DNA from: Didymella arachidicola
Lineage: Eukaryota > Ascomycota > Dothideomycetes > Pleosporales > Didymellaceae
Assembly (NCBI GenBank): GCA_016630955.3
Contig: CM049989.1
Location: forward strand, 124,001-188,000
DNA length: 64,000 nucleotides
Reading direction: 5' to 3'
The notes beneath the pieces are model-generated. The model made no database searches. It saw only the letters and a list, made by a program, of their open reading frames with translations, and had not been told where the DNA came from. Within the stretch, counting starts at the first letter, position 1. Each line of letters opens with the position of its first letter. This document shows, in pieces, positions 1 through 10,440 of the stretch. The position numbers were made by a program, and so were the translations under genes.

Positions 1-1104
1 GAGGCACTAAGGAGCAAGCAGGTGCGCGATCTTGACAAGCAAGAGCCCATCCCTCCGTTCATCACACCGCCGTGGCAGCGAGGGCCACACACCTACATTA
101 ACAACGATGCGGAGGAGGCCCGTAAGCACTATGATTAAGAATGCGCAGTAAATAAGAGCCTCAGCATCTATACAGATGGCAGCGGCATTAAGGGCAAGAT
201 CGGCTCCGCAGCAGTGTGCCCGCTAACACAACAGACGCTATCCGTACATATGGGATCCGACACACTGTTAACAGTATACGCAGCGGAACTGCAAGGCATT
301 AGCCTGGCACTGCAGATAGTGAAGGAATATGCGGGCAGGAACAGCGAACGAAAACAGATAGCCATATACACGGACAACCAAGCCGCCATCTGGTCAATAG
401 CCAAAGCCGAAGGGCGATTAGGCGCGTACACCCTCGCGGACATCGCGCAACAGGTTCTAGAGCTCTAGGACAAAGGATACTTAGTGGCTGTCTGATGGAT
501 CCCTGCCCACGCGGGCATACCTGGAAACGAGGCCGCCGACCAGGCCGCCAAGGAAGCCACCGGATGGAGAGAGAACGGCCGCAGACAGCAGCTAGCAGAC
601 CCGCCCGCACAGCTATACCCGCTTAGGACAACGCTCAGAAGATGGTGCAAGACGCAGGCAGAGAGAGCGTGGATCAGCGCGTGGAGGGAAGACAAGAAAG
701 GCCGCGCGATGTACAGACACACGCCAGTGCCCACTAAGAAGGTGCTACAGCTCCACGAGAGGCTCAGCAAGCGGGAGAGCGCGCTGCTGGTGCAGCTGCG
801 GACCGAGAAGATCGGTCTCAACGACTTCCTCTTCAATCGACACGTTCCGGACATCACCAGCCCCGGCTGCAGCTGTGGAGAGAGGCGACAGACCGTCGCC
901 CACGTCCTCCTCCGCTGCAGCAAGCACAAGGACCTCCGGCACCGCATCTTCGCCAATCTATCCGGACGCCATAGCCTCAGGGCCATCCTGAGCACGCCGC
1001 AGCTAGCCACCAAAGCCATCGAGTATATGGAGCAGACGCAGATCCTTGGGCAAGTGGGGATCAGAGATACGCAGACGACGCCGAGCGCTGGGGGGAGACT
1101 GTAG
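1..1104 (+). pseudogene. LINE ORF2 C-terminus: RNase H plus zinc knuckle, with in-frame stops
   Basis: One reading frame (first base of the window = codon position 1) runs from 1 to 1104 and is broken by stops at 136-138 (TAA), 466-468 (TAG) and 493-495 (TGA). The four acidic RNase H positions are recognisable: YTDGSG near 172, AELQGI near 284, IYTDNQAA near 362, and AHAGIPGNEAAD near 505. The Cys-rich motif CSCGERRQTVAHVLLRC lies around 871-920, as in fungal Tad/I-clade LINEs. The third stop sits just before the WIPAHAG block. No function remains; a recently dead copy is the best reading. Confidence 0.85.
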
Positions 1105-1389
1105 GTACAGCGGACGCGACAGACGAGGCAACGCGCCTCTAAGAGCCTAGAATCACAGCATACAGTCAGTAGAACCAGTATCTAGATGAGCTGCCAGGCA
1201 AATTGTAGATAGTGGTTGATGGAAAACGGCAGGTTACGGGGGCAGCTGGTCTCGTTCAAGGGATGAAGTGGGGCGGCGCGGATCAACGTCCGCGCCGCGT
1301 CCGCTGTCTGCCACAGCCTGTCACTCCGGGCATAGCTGCGCAGTACGCGGCTGAAACCGAGTAGGATGACTAAACTAAACTAAACTAGA
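1..1389 (+). mobile_element. 3' end of a LINE (Tad-like) retrotransposon
   Basis: The left window edge cuts into a non-LTR element running left to right. It holds the RNase H domain and the C-terminal zinc-knuckle part of ORF2 (to 1104), then about 265 bases of 3' untranslated sequence, and ends in a short ACTAA-type tandem repeat at 1370-1388. Simple-repeat tails are usual for fungal LINEs. The 5' part lies outside the window, so full length and the 5' target duplication cannot be judged. It differs from the LINE at 27-33 kb, whose tail is an AACC repeat. Confidence 0.85.
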
Positions 1390-1576
1390 AAGTAACATCT
1401 GCTGTTCGGGCGTACTGCCCAATGAATAGCGTCACAGAGTGCGCATTATCGTGCGGACGACTACTAAGACCCTGATTGAATTCTTATACAAACGTCGCAC
1501 ACCGACAAATCCCGAACAACTGGCTAAGTAAAGCTAGCTGTACATTGCCGTACATTGCCAAATCACCAAAGCAGGA

Positions 1577-3121
1577 TTAGAGCTTCGTCAGCTCTGGGGT
1601 ACCTTTAGCGCGCGGCTCCGAGAAGCGAGTCTCCACAAAGCACTTGAGCCAGCCCTCCGCGCGCTGCTCCTGCATGTAGTATCCTTTGGCGATATCCTCA
1701 ACACCGATACGGTGTGTCACCATGGCCGTTGGGTCTACCTCTCCGCTTTCAATCTTTGGTAGAAGTTCGTCCCAGTCTGTGTTATAAGTTAGTATGCACC
1801 TAGGCTTTTGTCGGGAGAGCTTACACTTCTGCACAGGTGTTTGACCGCATCCTACGAGCGTGATGCCGCGCTCCATAAGAGCTCCGATATTGAAATGGTT
1901 CGTAACTGCGTCCAGGTCAACGACGATATTGTTCAGTGAGCCATGGAAACACTTACAGCCGACATAGTCAGCGATGATGCCGACTCTGCCAAACTTCCGG
2001 ACTGAGTAGATGCACTCATTAACCATCTCAGATGTGTCTTGCTCGATTCCTGACGCCAGCTGCGCCTTGTGCTTCAAGCTCTTTGCATACTCGCCCCCGC
2101 TGGCCTCAATGCAGACGTCCACGCCGCCTGGCACTAGTTCGTGGATCTTGGCTTGAACAGTCTGTTGGCCTAGCGCCTCGTAGTTAATTGTCTCCAGACC
2201 TTTAATCTTCTGCTTAGCAAACTCTGTACGCCAATTGCCGTCAATGCCAAAGACACGCTTTGCGCCCTTGTGGAAAGCCCACGCGCAAGCCATAAACCCG
2301 ATAGGACCAAGGCCCCAAATGGCAACGGTATCGCCTTCGCTGACACCAGTGTACGAGACGCTGTGGTAGGAGGTCGGAAGCACATCTGAAAGATAAAGAC
2401 CTGTTTTTATCAGCAACTTCCTCTCAAGAGCAGTCCATCGACCTACCTTTCTCAAACGGAACACTGTCAGGCAACTTAAGCAAATTCACATCTCCAAATG
2501 GCACCCTGACAAACTCCGCCTGGCCGCCTGCATAACCCCCTACAAAATGTGAGTACCCAAACATGCCCCCTAGCTTCTCGCCATACAGCATCTCATGCAC
2601 CTTGGACGCATTCGTGCGGTCACACGCAGTCGTGAGCTTCTGCTTGCAGAATCTGCACTCGCCGCAACTGATACAGAAGCTGTTCACCACGCGGTCGCCG
2701 ATTTTGCGGTCTTTGACCGCGCTGCCCACGGCCTCAACCACGCCGCAGAACTCATGGCCTAGGATGTCGCCTTTTTCTAACTGCAGGATCACCTCGTGTA
2801 GCAGATGCACGTCGCTGCCGCATACAGTGCTACCCGTTACGCGGACCAGGACGTCGCGAGGCTCGACGAGCGCGGGCTTGCTGACCTCCTCTGGGGGGAA
2901 AAGTTGGTGGAGGCATGGCTGAAGGGGGAGAAGTAGTACTTACGGACGCGCACGTCGTTCTTGCCCATCCACACAAGTGCCTTCATTGTCGCGCCGGACG
3001 GATCCGCAAATCTCCTTACATCGCGGTCGGGGTTCGAGATATCGGTCTGAGTAGCGAGCTTTCGGTCGTCGTGGCCGAGGACCGCTTCGACCTTCTTCGC
3101 TGCAATGTTCTGGGCGCTCAT
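1577..3121 (-). CDS. Zinc-containing alcohol dehydrogenase (GroES-like, glutathione-independent formaldehyde-DH-like)
   Basis: Medium-chain Zn/NAD(P)-dependent alcohol or aldehyde oxidoreductase, probably cytosolic. Five exons (3121-2944, 2890-2447, 2400-1957, 1905-1825, 1776-1577) give 448 residues. The four introns (53, 46, 51, 48 nt) each have GT..AG ends and restore family sequence exactly: VRV/QEV, EKG/LYLSD, ADYVGF/TNHFN and VQK/YWDE. The conserved core starts at MKALVW (residue 46); the 45 residues before it look like an unusual N-terminal extension, and a start at M46 is possible. The catalytic zinc ligands CGSD and GHE are present, then four structural cysteines (CISCGECRFC...C) and the GLGPIG nucleotide-binding loop. 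The substrate cannot be predicted. The gene is intact although flanked by dead transposons on both sides. Confidence 0.9.
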
Positions 3122-3879
3122 TATTCAAGGTCTGAGATCAGTGTATGCGTTTTTGTGTGTTTTCGCTGGAATAGAGACACCAATACTTATATATGTTGTT
3201 GCGCGCCGTACGTTGCGCGTGCGCGCGCCGCAAACGCCTTTGTGACGAGGCCGTGACGCTAAAAAGACGGCTCACCGTCCCTGGAAATGCATCATGCGAA
3301 GTCACGATTTTGATTAGGAAGCAAGAGATAATCCAATTAAAGTGTCAGGTTTGATCACCGAAGCGAGTTCTGATATAACGTTGTTCACTTATTCACGAGC
3401 CATTGCGGGGAAAACCGCGGAGAGGGCGGACCCATCGAGATCCATCCCGCTACCATACTCGCATACTCTCTTCTTTACTGCGTCACATGAACATATAAAA
3501 GACCACGATAGTGAGACCCAGCTAATGCCTTGATTGAAGATTGAAGAGGGGAAATATACGACCCGCCGCTTTTGTGCCTTAAGCTACCTTGCAACGGACA
3601 GCCTGTCCGCAACCTCCCTCGGCGCTCCATAGTCCTTCGCAACGTCATACTCACTAGCACTCTGGCTTCTGAGCAGAAAACGGTACTCTGTAATCAGCCT
3701 GACGACCATCTTAGATGTAGCATCCACATCCTGATTCACGACCCGCTGCCGATCGTTCGTCCTCTTGATCGTGAAGTCACCCAGGCGTTGGAAATGCGCC
3801 CGACGCGATTTGATGAGGTTCTAATGTCCTTGGATTCTTTTTGCGACGACTTAATAATCAAATAAGTCTTCAGCTACTA
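3122..3879. other. Intergenic stretch without a supported gene
   Basis: This contains the presumed promoter of the dehydrogenase (bases just above 3121) and then sequence with stops in all frames and no recognisable domain. Open frames at 3342-3533 and 3572-3865 are short, start without context and match nothing I know. Confidence 0.5.
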
Positions 3880-4622
3880 ACGTCCGTACTAGTCTTGTGG
3901 AACGCCTGCTCTAGTGGAACGCTTTTGCCAAGACCACACCATAATACCAACACTATCTGAATGCCCACCAACCAACGCCAAACAAACGCGTCAAACGAGT
4001 GTTAGATACAGCTTGCGCTCTTAGCTCTCAAACAAGACGCGAATCTCTCCCTGCAACGCGCTGCAGCTATCTATAACGTACAACAAAGCACCCTAAGCCG
4101 ACGACGCGCTGGACAGCCCTCAAGAGCTGATTCCATGCCTAGCCGACGGTATCTGGATGAGCACGGGGAGGAAGCGGTCGTTGATCACGTTCTTTACCTC
4201 ATACAGCGAGGAGCACCCCCTCGCTTGTCAGATGTGGCTGATATGGCCAATATACTGCAAGAAGAGCGCTGAATGGCCCCTGTTGGGCGGGACTGGCCCA
4301 ATAACTTCGTTAAGCGTCAACCAAGGCTTAAAGCGAAGTTTAATCGCAAGTACGACTATAAGAGAGCCCTCTGCAAGGATTCTGAGTTAATATAAGGCTG
4401 GTTTCGCCTTGTAGCTAATGTTAAAGCCAAGTACGGCATTATAGACAAAGACACGTACAACTTCAACAAGACTAGCTTTGCAATAGGTTAGATTACCCCT
4501 AGAGCCGTAGTTGCAGACGCAGAGAACCTAGGACAAGCAAAGCAGGTCTAGCTAGGCAGTAAAGAGTAGGCTACGTTGATTTTAGGCATAAATACTACAG
4601 GCTAGGCTATCCTACCTTTTAT
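3880..4622 (+). mobile_element. Pogo/Fot1-like element J, 5' part, heavily mutated
   Basis: The element begins after a TA (3878-3879) with ACGTCCGTAC, two copies of GTGGAACGC spaced about 16 bases, and the constant inner block CTTTTGCCAAGACCACACC at about 3922-3940. From about 3990 the translated sequence follows the transposase of element B: helix-turn-helix, then FNRKYDYKRALC near 4340, up to the residues matching the AIPPYI region. Many stops (mostly TAG) and substitutions such as D-to-N and E-to-K at the first catalytic motif show G-to-A and C-to-T decay. The copy ends abruptly at 4622, where element A2 sits at a TA. Confidence 0.8.
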
Positions 4623-4733
4623 TAACGTACATCACGGGCGAGCGGACCACTTTTGCCAAGACCCCACCAAAATCACCCACGTTATAGCCCAGAACACCAC
4701 AAATCAGCCCTGCAAAAGGCAAAACAAGCTATA

Positions 4734-6599
4734 ACGTACATCACGGGCGAACGCCGCACACGGGCGAACGCCGCACTTTTGCCAAGACCACACCAAACCT
4801 CACCCTATTACGGCCCAAAACAACACACTTTGGCCCTGCATGAGGCGAAACAGATTGTAATATTACTCAGAAACTACTTCTACTCTATTCTTGCACGTTT
4901 GCGCGTTGTGCCCAGTCTTTCTGCACCGTCCACAGCGTCGTTGGGATAATTCACCTTTGTTACCACGCACCTGCTTCTTCTTCTTCTTTCCATCACTACG
5001 CGCGCCAAACTCTGACAGAGCAGTTAACCGCTGGCCCTCTTCAACCGCAAGGCTTCCTTTAGCTTAAATACGCTTTCTTTTGCGCGATTTACGTTCTGTA
5101 GCAGCTGCTAGAGCTGCGTGAAGCGCAGCGTTCTCCCGTTGTGCCAACGCCAGCTTGTGCGCAACTATTGCTGCCCCCTTTGAGACCTTCTCAAACGCTT
5201 CAACCATAGAGGTTGGTGAGCTGTCTACATGCCTCTAAATCCTCTTCTTTACAAGCGTTGATTGCGACCCAAATTCTAGGGTATTGCTTGGGGTGTGCGA
5301 CTGCCAGAGCGGGCTGTTTTGGGGGAGTGGTGGCGATGGGGTGCGCAGCTTCACATTCAGAGCCGGTATAACGCGATCTGGGGCAAACGGAGCCAATCCG
5401 GCCCCTCGGAACCCTCCTTGAATGTTGCTAGAGGTTATAGCTTTCTTGTGAGCCGCTATAAAGCATAGGAGGAACTCCTGCTTTGTGATGTGGTTGATCC
5501 GGTTGTGTATGAGCCGATTGACCTCATCCCCGTACGCCTTCTTCAGAGGGCCAAAACAAGCCACATCAAGTGGCTGCAAGAGGTGCGATGAGTGCGCAGG
5601 CATGCATAGATCTATAATCTTGTTGTCCTTGCAGTATTGCTTGAATTCCTTAGAGTTGTGGCTCTCATGGCCGTCAATAATCAGCAAACGGTAGGTGCCA
5701 ACAGTGCGCGTCTTTGTATGCCTGTCAAAGTGCTTCAACCAGTCAAAACCAAGCTCGTTGGTGGTCCAGCCGTTCTCAGAGACAGCAACAGTCTAATCCT
5801 GGGGCAGGTTATCGTCTTTGTACCAGTTGGACTGGTGGCGGCGGGCTTTGAAGATGATGTAGGGCGGAATGGCCCACCCTGTGGCATTAATGCCCTGGAT
5901 GACCGTTACCCACTCGCGATTGCCTGGCTGGACCGCTTTTGCCCGTCCACGGTTCTCTGAAGCTGTGACGACTGCTCCGGAGCTTATCTGGCCCATCATG
6001 AAGCCTGTCTCGTCGAAGTTGTACGTGTCGTCGTCCTGGATGCCATACTTGGCTTTGGTATTGGCTACAAGGTCAAACTAGCCCTGTATGACCTCAGGAT
6101 CTTCGCAGAGGGCTCTCTTGTAGTCGTACTTGCGATTGAAGACCACTTTGAGCTCCTCCTGGCGCGAAACGAACGTGCTGGCCCAGTTTGAGCCAACAGG
6201 GGCCAAACCGCGCTCTTTCCGCAGAGAATTGGCGATATCAGTCACATCTGCGAGCCGGGGAGGCCGTCCTTGCTTAGAGAGCTCAAGTATGTGCGTAACA
6301 ATCACCTGCTCCTCAGTATTGGTCAGATTCCGTGAGTTGGCCATGGTATCAATGCGTGAAGGTCGTCCGGCGCGTCGTTTGCGTACAATGGTTTCAGAGA
6401 CTCCGTAGATAGCTGCAGCGCGTCAAACAGAGAGTTTCGCGTCTTGTTTAAGAGCTTGGATTGCAAGCTGTACCTGAGCTTCTTTTAACGCGTCTGACTG
6501 GTGCTGTTGTGGTGGCATTAGGGTGGCGATGGTGTTTTGGTGTGGTCTTGGCAAAAGTGCGGCGTTCGCCCGTGTGCGGCGTTCGCCCGTGATGTACGT
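4734..6599 (-). mobile_element. Pogo/Fot1-like element A1, complete but defective, inserted in A2
   Basis: This is 1,866 bp between TA 4732-4733 and TA 6600-6601. The terminal inverted repeats of about 64 bp (4734-4797 and 6536-6599) are identical by eye. Each holds ACGTACAT, two tandem copies of CACGGGCGAACGCCG and the constant inner block CTTTTGCCAAGACCACACC. Flanking bases join to give the internal sequence of A2, so A1 is the younger insertion. It carries a broken transposase on the minus strand. Confidence 0.9.
4900..6519 (-). pseudogene. Transposase of A1 (DDE/pogo type), several stops
   Basis: Reading right to left: helix-turn-helix region (start near 6519), the FNRKYDYKRAL block near 6150, YNFDETGF (first catalytic D) near 6020, the IDGHESH block (second D) near 5670, LLQPLDVACFGPLKKAY (third D) near 5560, and a basic, zinc-knuckle tail near 4920-5000. 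In-frame amber codons stand where the intact homologue in element B has tryptophan (about 5796 and 6081) and glutamine (about 5235), and further frame damage lies beyond 6350. It cannot make full-length transposase. Confidence 0.85.
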
Positions 6600-6601
6600 T
6601 A

Positions 6602-8262
6602 GTATTACTTAGAGACCTCTTCTGCTCTATTCTTGCACGTTTGCGCGTTGTGCCCACTCTTTCTGCACTGTCCACAGCGTTGTTGAGATGGTTCACCTCT
6701 GTCACCACGCACCTGCTTCTTCTTCTTCTTCTTTCCATCACTACGCGCGCCAAACTCCTGCAGAGCAGTCACCGCTGGCCCTCTTCAACCATAAGGCTTC
6801 CCTCTGTCTGGATATGCCTTCTTTTGCGCGATTTACGTTCTGTAGCAGCTGCTAGAGCTGCGTAAAGCGCAGCGTTCTCCCGTTGTGCTAAAGCTAGCTT
6901 ATGCGCAACAATTGCTGCCCCCTTTAAGACCTTCTTAAACGCTTCCACCATAGAGGTTGGTGAGCTGTCTACATGCCTCTAAATCCTCTTCTTTACAAGC
7001 GTTGATTGCGACCCAAATTCCAGGGTATTGCTTGGGGTTTGCGACTGCCAGAGCGGGCTGTTTGAGGGGAGTAGTGGCGATAGGGTGCGCAGCCTCACAT
7101 TCAGGGTTGATATGACGCGATCTGGGTCAAATGGAGCCAATCCGGCCCCTCGGAACCCTCCCTGGATGTTGCTAGAGGTTATAGCTTTATTATAAGCTGC
7201 TATAAAGCATGGGAGGAACTCCTGCTTTGTGATGTGGTTGATCCGGTTGTGTATAAGCTGATTGACCTCATCCCCGTACGCCTTCTTCAGAGGGCCAAAA
7301 CAAGCCACATCAAGTGGCTGTAGGAGGTGTGACGAGTGCGCAGGCATGCATAGACCTATAATCTTGTTGTCCTTGCAGTATTGCTTGAATTCCTTAGAGT
7401 TGTGGCTCTCATGGCCGTCAATAATCAGCAAACGGTAGGTGCCAACAGTGCGCGTCTTTGTATGCCTGTCAAAGTGCTTCAACCAGTCAAAACCAAGCTC
7501 GTTGGTGGTCCAGCCGTTCTCAGAGACAGCAACAGTCTAATCCTGGGGCAGGTCATCATCTTTGTACCAGTTGGACTGGTGGCGGCGGGCTTTGAAGATG
7601 ATGTAGGGCGGGATTGCCCACCCTGTGGCATTAATGCCCTGGATGACCGTTACCCACTCGCGATTGCCTAGCTGGACTGCTTTTGCCCGTCCACGGTTCT
7701 CTAAAGCTGTGACGACTGCTCCGGAGCTTATCTGGCCCATCATGAAGCCTGTCTCGTCGAAGTTGTACGTGTCGTCGTCTTGGATGCCATACTTGGCTTT
7801 GGTATTGGCTACAAGGTCAAACTAGCCCTGTATAACCTCAGGATCCTCACACAGGGCTCTTTTGTAGTCGTACTTGCGATTAAACACCACTTTGAGCTCC
7901 TCCTGACGCGAAACGAACGTGCTGGCCCAGTTTAAGCCAACAGGGGCCAAACCGCGCTCTTTTCGCAGAGAATTGGCGATATCAGTCACATCTGCGAGCT
8001 GGGGAGGCCGTCCTTGCTTGGACAGCTCAAGTATATGCGTAACAATCACCTCCTCTTCAGTATTGGTCAGATTCCGTGAGTTGGCCATAGTATCAACGCG
8101 TGAAGGTCGTCCAGCGCGTCGTTGGTGTAGTGTAGTTCGAGAGACGCTGAAGATAGCTGCAGCGCGTCGCTCTGAGAGTTTCGCGTCGCGTTTAAGAGCT
8201 TCAAGCGCAAGCTGTATCTGACGCTCTTTTAACGCGTTAAACTGTTCTTGTTGGGGTGGCAT
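6602..8262 (-). pseudogene. Transposase of A2 (DDE/pogo type), several stops
   Basis: Start ATG at 8262 (MPPQQEQFN...). The DNA-binding half is open to 7822, then amber codons at the positions equivalent to those of A1 (about 7825, 7540, 6977) break the frame. Catalytic blocks YNFDETGF, IDGHESH and LLQPLDV are still readable. The C-terminal zinc knuckle is encoded near 6640-6690, next to the A1 insertion at 6600, which falls just behind the stop codon. It is closely similar to the A1 pseudogene over the whole catalytic region. Confidence 0.85.
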
Positions 8263-8344
8263 TGGTGTAAAGGGGTGAGTTTTGGTGTGGTCTTGGCAAA
8301 AGTGGCCTGCTCGCTGTGCTGGCCCGCTCGCTGTACATCTACGT

Positions 8345-9080
8345 TTTAGCTATCTACCTAATTAAAGCTTATTTAGCGCAAAAATAAGAAGCTGCAAGAA
8401 GCTCTAATCAATGAGCGACAGCGGAAGCAGCAATCCTAGCCTAGAGCACTTAAGCGACCTGAAGATTATTATAGTGGAGCTGATTTCTAGTCGCCGCGGA
8501 AGGTGCAAGAAGCTCGCAGCCTCCACGAGCAGAAGAAGCGCGACCTAGAGCTATTGCAGCAACAAAAAGCTATGGCGATCCAAGCTCGGGAGGAGTCAAA
8601 GCTGATCAAAGCGCGGGAGATTGATGCGAGGCGTCGCGCGCGAGCAGAGGCGAAGCTGCTAAAGGAGAAGCAGAGGGCTATCGAAGCCGCTGAGCGAGCT
8701 GCTCGCCAAGCAGCCCGCAAAGCAGCAAAACGACTTCAACAAGTTTCCAAAATTTTTAAAAAGAGTAAGAAGAAGAAGGACTTCAAAACCTGTACGAGGC
8801 CTACACACAAAAAAACAATCGTTAGTGGTGATAGTTATGGTAATCAGTCATTTGGTTGCGTTACAGGCCCACCACCTATTCAATCGCGACGCGGCCGCAA
8901 CATTAAACTGCCATTAAAATATAAGTAGTCATTAATATATTATATAACGTCTAGAATACTCTACTAAAAGATCTCGCTATAATAGCCATTTGGTGCGGCT
9001 CTACAGCCTTATCTTTGTGGTGGTTTTGGTGGGGCGGAGCGATCGTTTCGCCGTCCTGATCGCTTCGCCGTCCGGCACGG
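8345..9080 (+). mobile_element. Right end of a different pogo-like element (I)
   Basis: This consists of a transposase C-terminal tail and a right terminal repeat. The repeat, at about 9036-9080, contains two tandem motifs, GATCGTTTCGCCGTC and GATCGCTTCGCCGTC, and ends CGGCACGG followed by TA (9081-9082). This is the same paired-motif plan as the other pogo-like termini in the window, and the inverted tip CCGTGCCG resembles those of elements D, E and H. The left part is missing, presumably deleted or displaced by A2. Confidence 0.65.
8365..8928 (+). pseudogene. C-terminal tail of a pogo-like transposase
   Basis: From 8503 to 8928 an open frame encodes a basic coiled-coil segment (SPRKVQEARSLHEQKKRDLE... 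rich in K, R, E, A and Q) that ends in RRGRNIKLPLKYK. The same ending closes the transposases of elements F (RGRNIKLPSKYN) and E (RGRNVRLPSKYK). Upstream codons 8365-8500 continue the frame with stops. The catalytic core is absent, so this is a remnant. Confidence 0.75.
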
Positions 9081-9155
9081 TACTCGTACGAAGCTTTGCA
9101 AAGAAACGTGGATCCGCACACTGATAGCACCTTAAGCACTTAGAGTAACCTATGC

Positions 9156-9548
9156 CACACTAGGTATCTGCAAGTCATCAGACGACTGCTCAAGCTATTA
9201 GCAACCCTCCTAAGTGGCTTCGAGAAAAGCTCTGCCGTCTTACTTACAGGGCACTCCTTGGGCGCCGTAATCGCCAGCCTGCTATACTCTCACATCAAGA
9301 CAGCAGAGAATACTGCGTTGGCTTAGGTCGGCAGAGAGTTCAGCACCGTCCATTGTGTGGTCTTTGGAGCTCCACCGATCAGCATCTGTCCGCTACAGGA
9401 GCTGCAACCCAAAAGCGGGGACGGGCAAGACCCGCTGTTCCTGTCTTTCCCTAACGAAGACGATCTGATTGTAGACGCGGCTACAACCAATCTAGTTTCG
9501 AGATGCGCAGGCTCGATACTTGCATGGACCCCTGCGCGCTGCAGATAG
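9156..9548 (+). pseudogene. Class 3 lipase domain fragment
   Basis: A single frame gives a helix (RLLKLLATLLSGFEKSSAV), then LLTGHSLGAVIASLLYSHI with the nucleophile elbow GHSLG at about 9249-9263, and VVFGAPPIS followed by NEDDLIV containing the probable catalytic aspartate. That order is typical of fungal class 3 lipases. A TAG at 9324-9326 interrupts it, no start codon or signal peptide is seen, and the sequence runs straight out of transposon remnant I. The final catalytic histidine is not evident before the stop at 9548. This is a broken host gene, truncated by the neighbouring insertion. Confidence 0.7.
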
Positions 9549-10251
9549 CTGTCCCCTTCCGCCCTCGCAGCGGCTCAACGCCGCCAGGCGTTTGTGCTTT
9601 CAGGGACTATCTTGCTGATTAATGCAGGACCTGGCGATCTGCTGCAAGTTCATGCGCGGCAAGGTAGTGGTGCGGGGCTACACAGAGGCGTGATTTCGAC
9701 TTGGACGGCGCACAGGATAGCCGTCTACCAAAAGAGAATAGCCTGCCTCTACGTACTGATAAAAAGGGTCATTGGCTCAACTTCAGGTGCGCCCAATGCA
9801 CCTGTCACTGCTGTAAACAAACAGTTGTGCAGTGAAGATGCCTTGCCGAGACCACAAACTTGCTGGCTAGCACTGAACTGTGTGTGGGCTTTCCGGCTCT
9901 TGGCTGCTTGCACGTGGCTGGCCTTTCGCGTGTTTGCCGGCTCATCAATACAGACTGGCTTGCGTACAGCAGACGAAGGATAGAATGCGGATCCGGCGAG
10001 CCGTCAAATAGTGAGTTTTTCGGCATCGAGGCCAAAGCCTGAATCACGATAGGGATACAGTAACGCTTACGCCAATGGTCGCTGGCAAGGCAGGTATGCT
10101 TAGCAGTTGTGGCTAATCGCGTACAGTGACCTTAGGATTAATGTCTCCCTGTGTCGTTCGGTCCCTTCTGAGGCCCAATGCCCGGGTCTGATCTGATCCC
10201 GAACACACAATCGACATGTTGTGCGGCAACTGCCTGCCTGCAGCGAGGTTA
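9549..10251. other. No supported gene
   Basis: Only short frames with no recognisable motif. It may include the decayed 3' part of the lipase gene and the promoter of the membrane protein that follows. Confidence 0.5.
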
Positions 10252-10440
10252 GAGATGGTTGACCTTCCTCCAAGACCGCGCTGGGAATCATTCTATGACG
10301 AAGGTCCAGTGAGGCCGTTAGAGGATACAGTTGCGAAGATTGCATGTTATGCAACATGTGCTATTTTTGTCGTTTTGACGGCAGTCGGCTTAGTCCAAAC
10401 GCAGGCACCCAACGTCGCTCGATCAGAGACAATCCTGGAA

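Larger units (their letters stand above)
4625..8344 (-). mobile_element. Pogo/Fot1-like element A2, split by A1
   Basis: The left end follows TA 4623-4624 (ACGTACATC..., inner block CTTTTGCCAAGACC at about 4652). The right end is the inverted inner block at about 8280-8305 and tip at 8344. The left 107 bases (4625-4731) end inside the element's 3' untranslated sequence, and matching sequence resumes at 6602. Without A1 it is about 1.85 kb, close to element B (1,864 bp). The two ends are not matched beyond the inner block: the left tip resembles A1's, the right tip resembles C's. The right flanking dinucleotide is TT rather than TA, so the flank has mutated or been rearranged. Confidence 0.8.
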
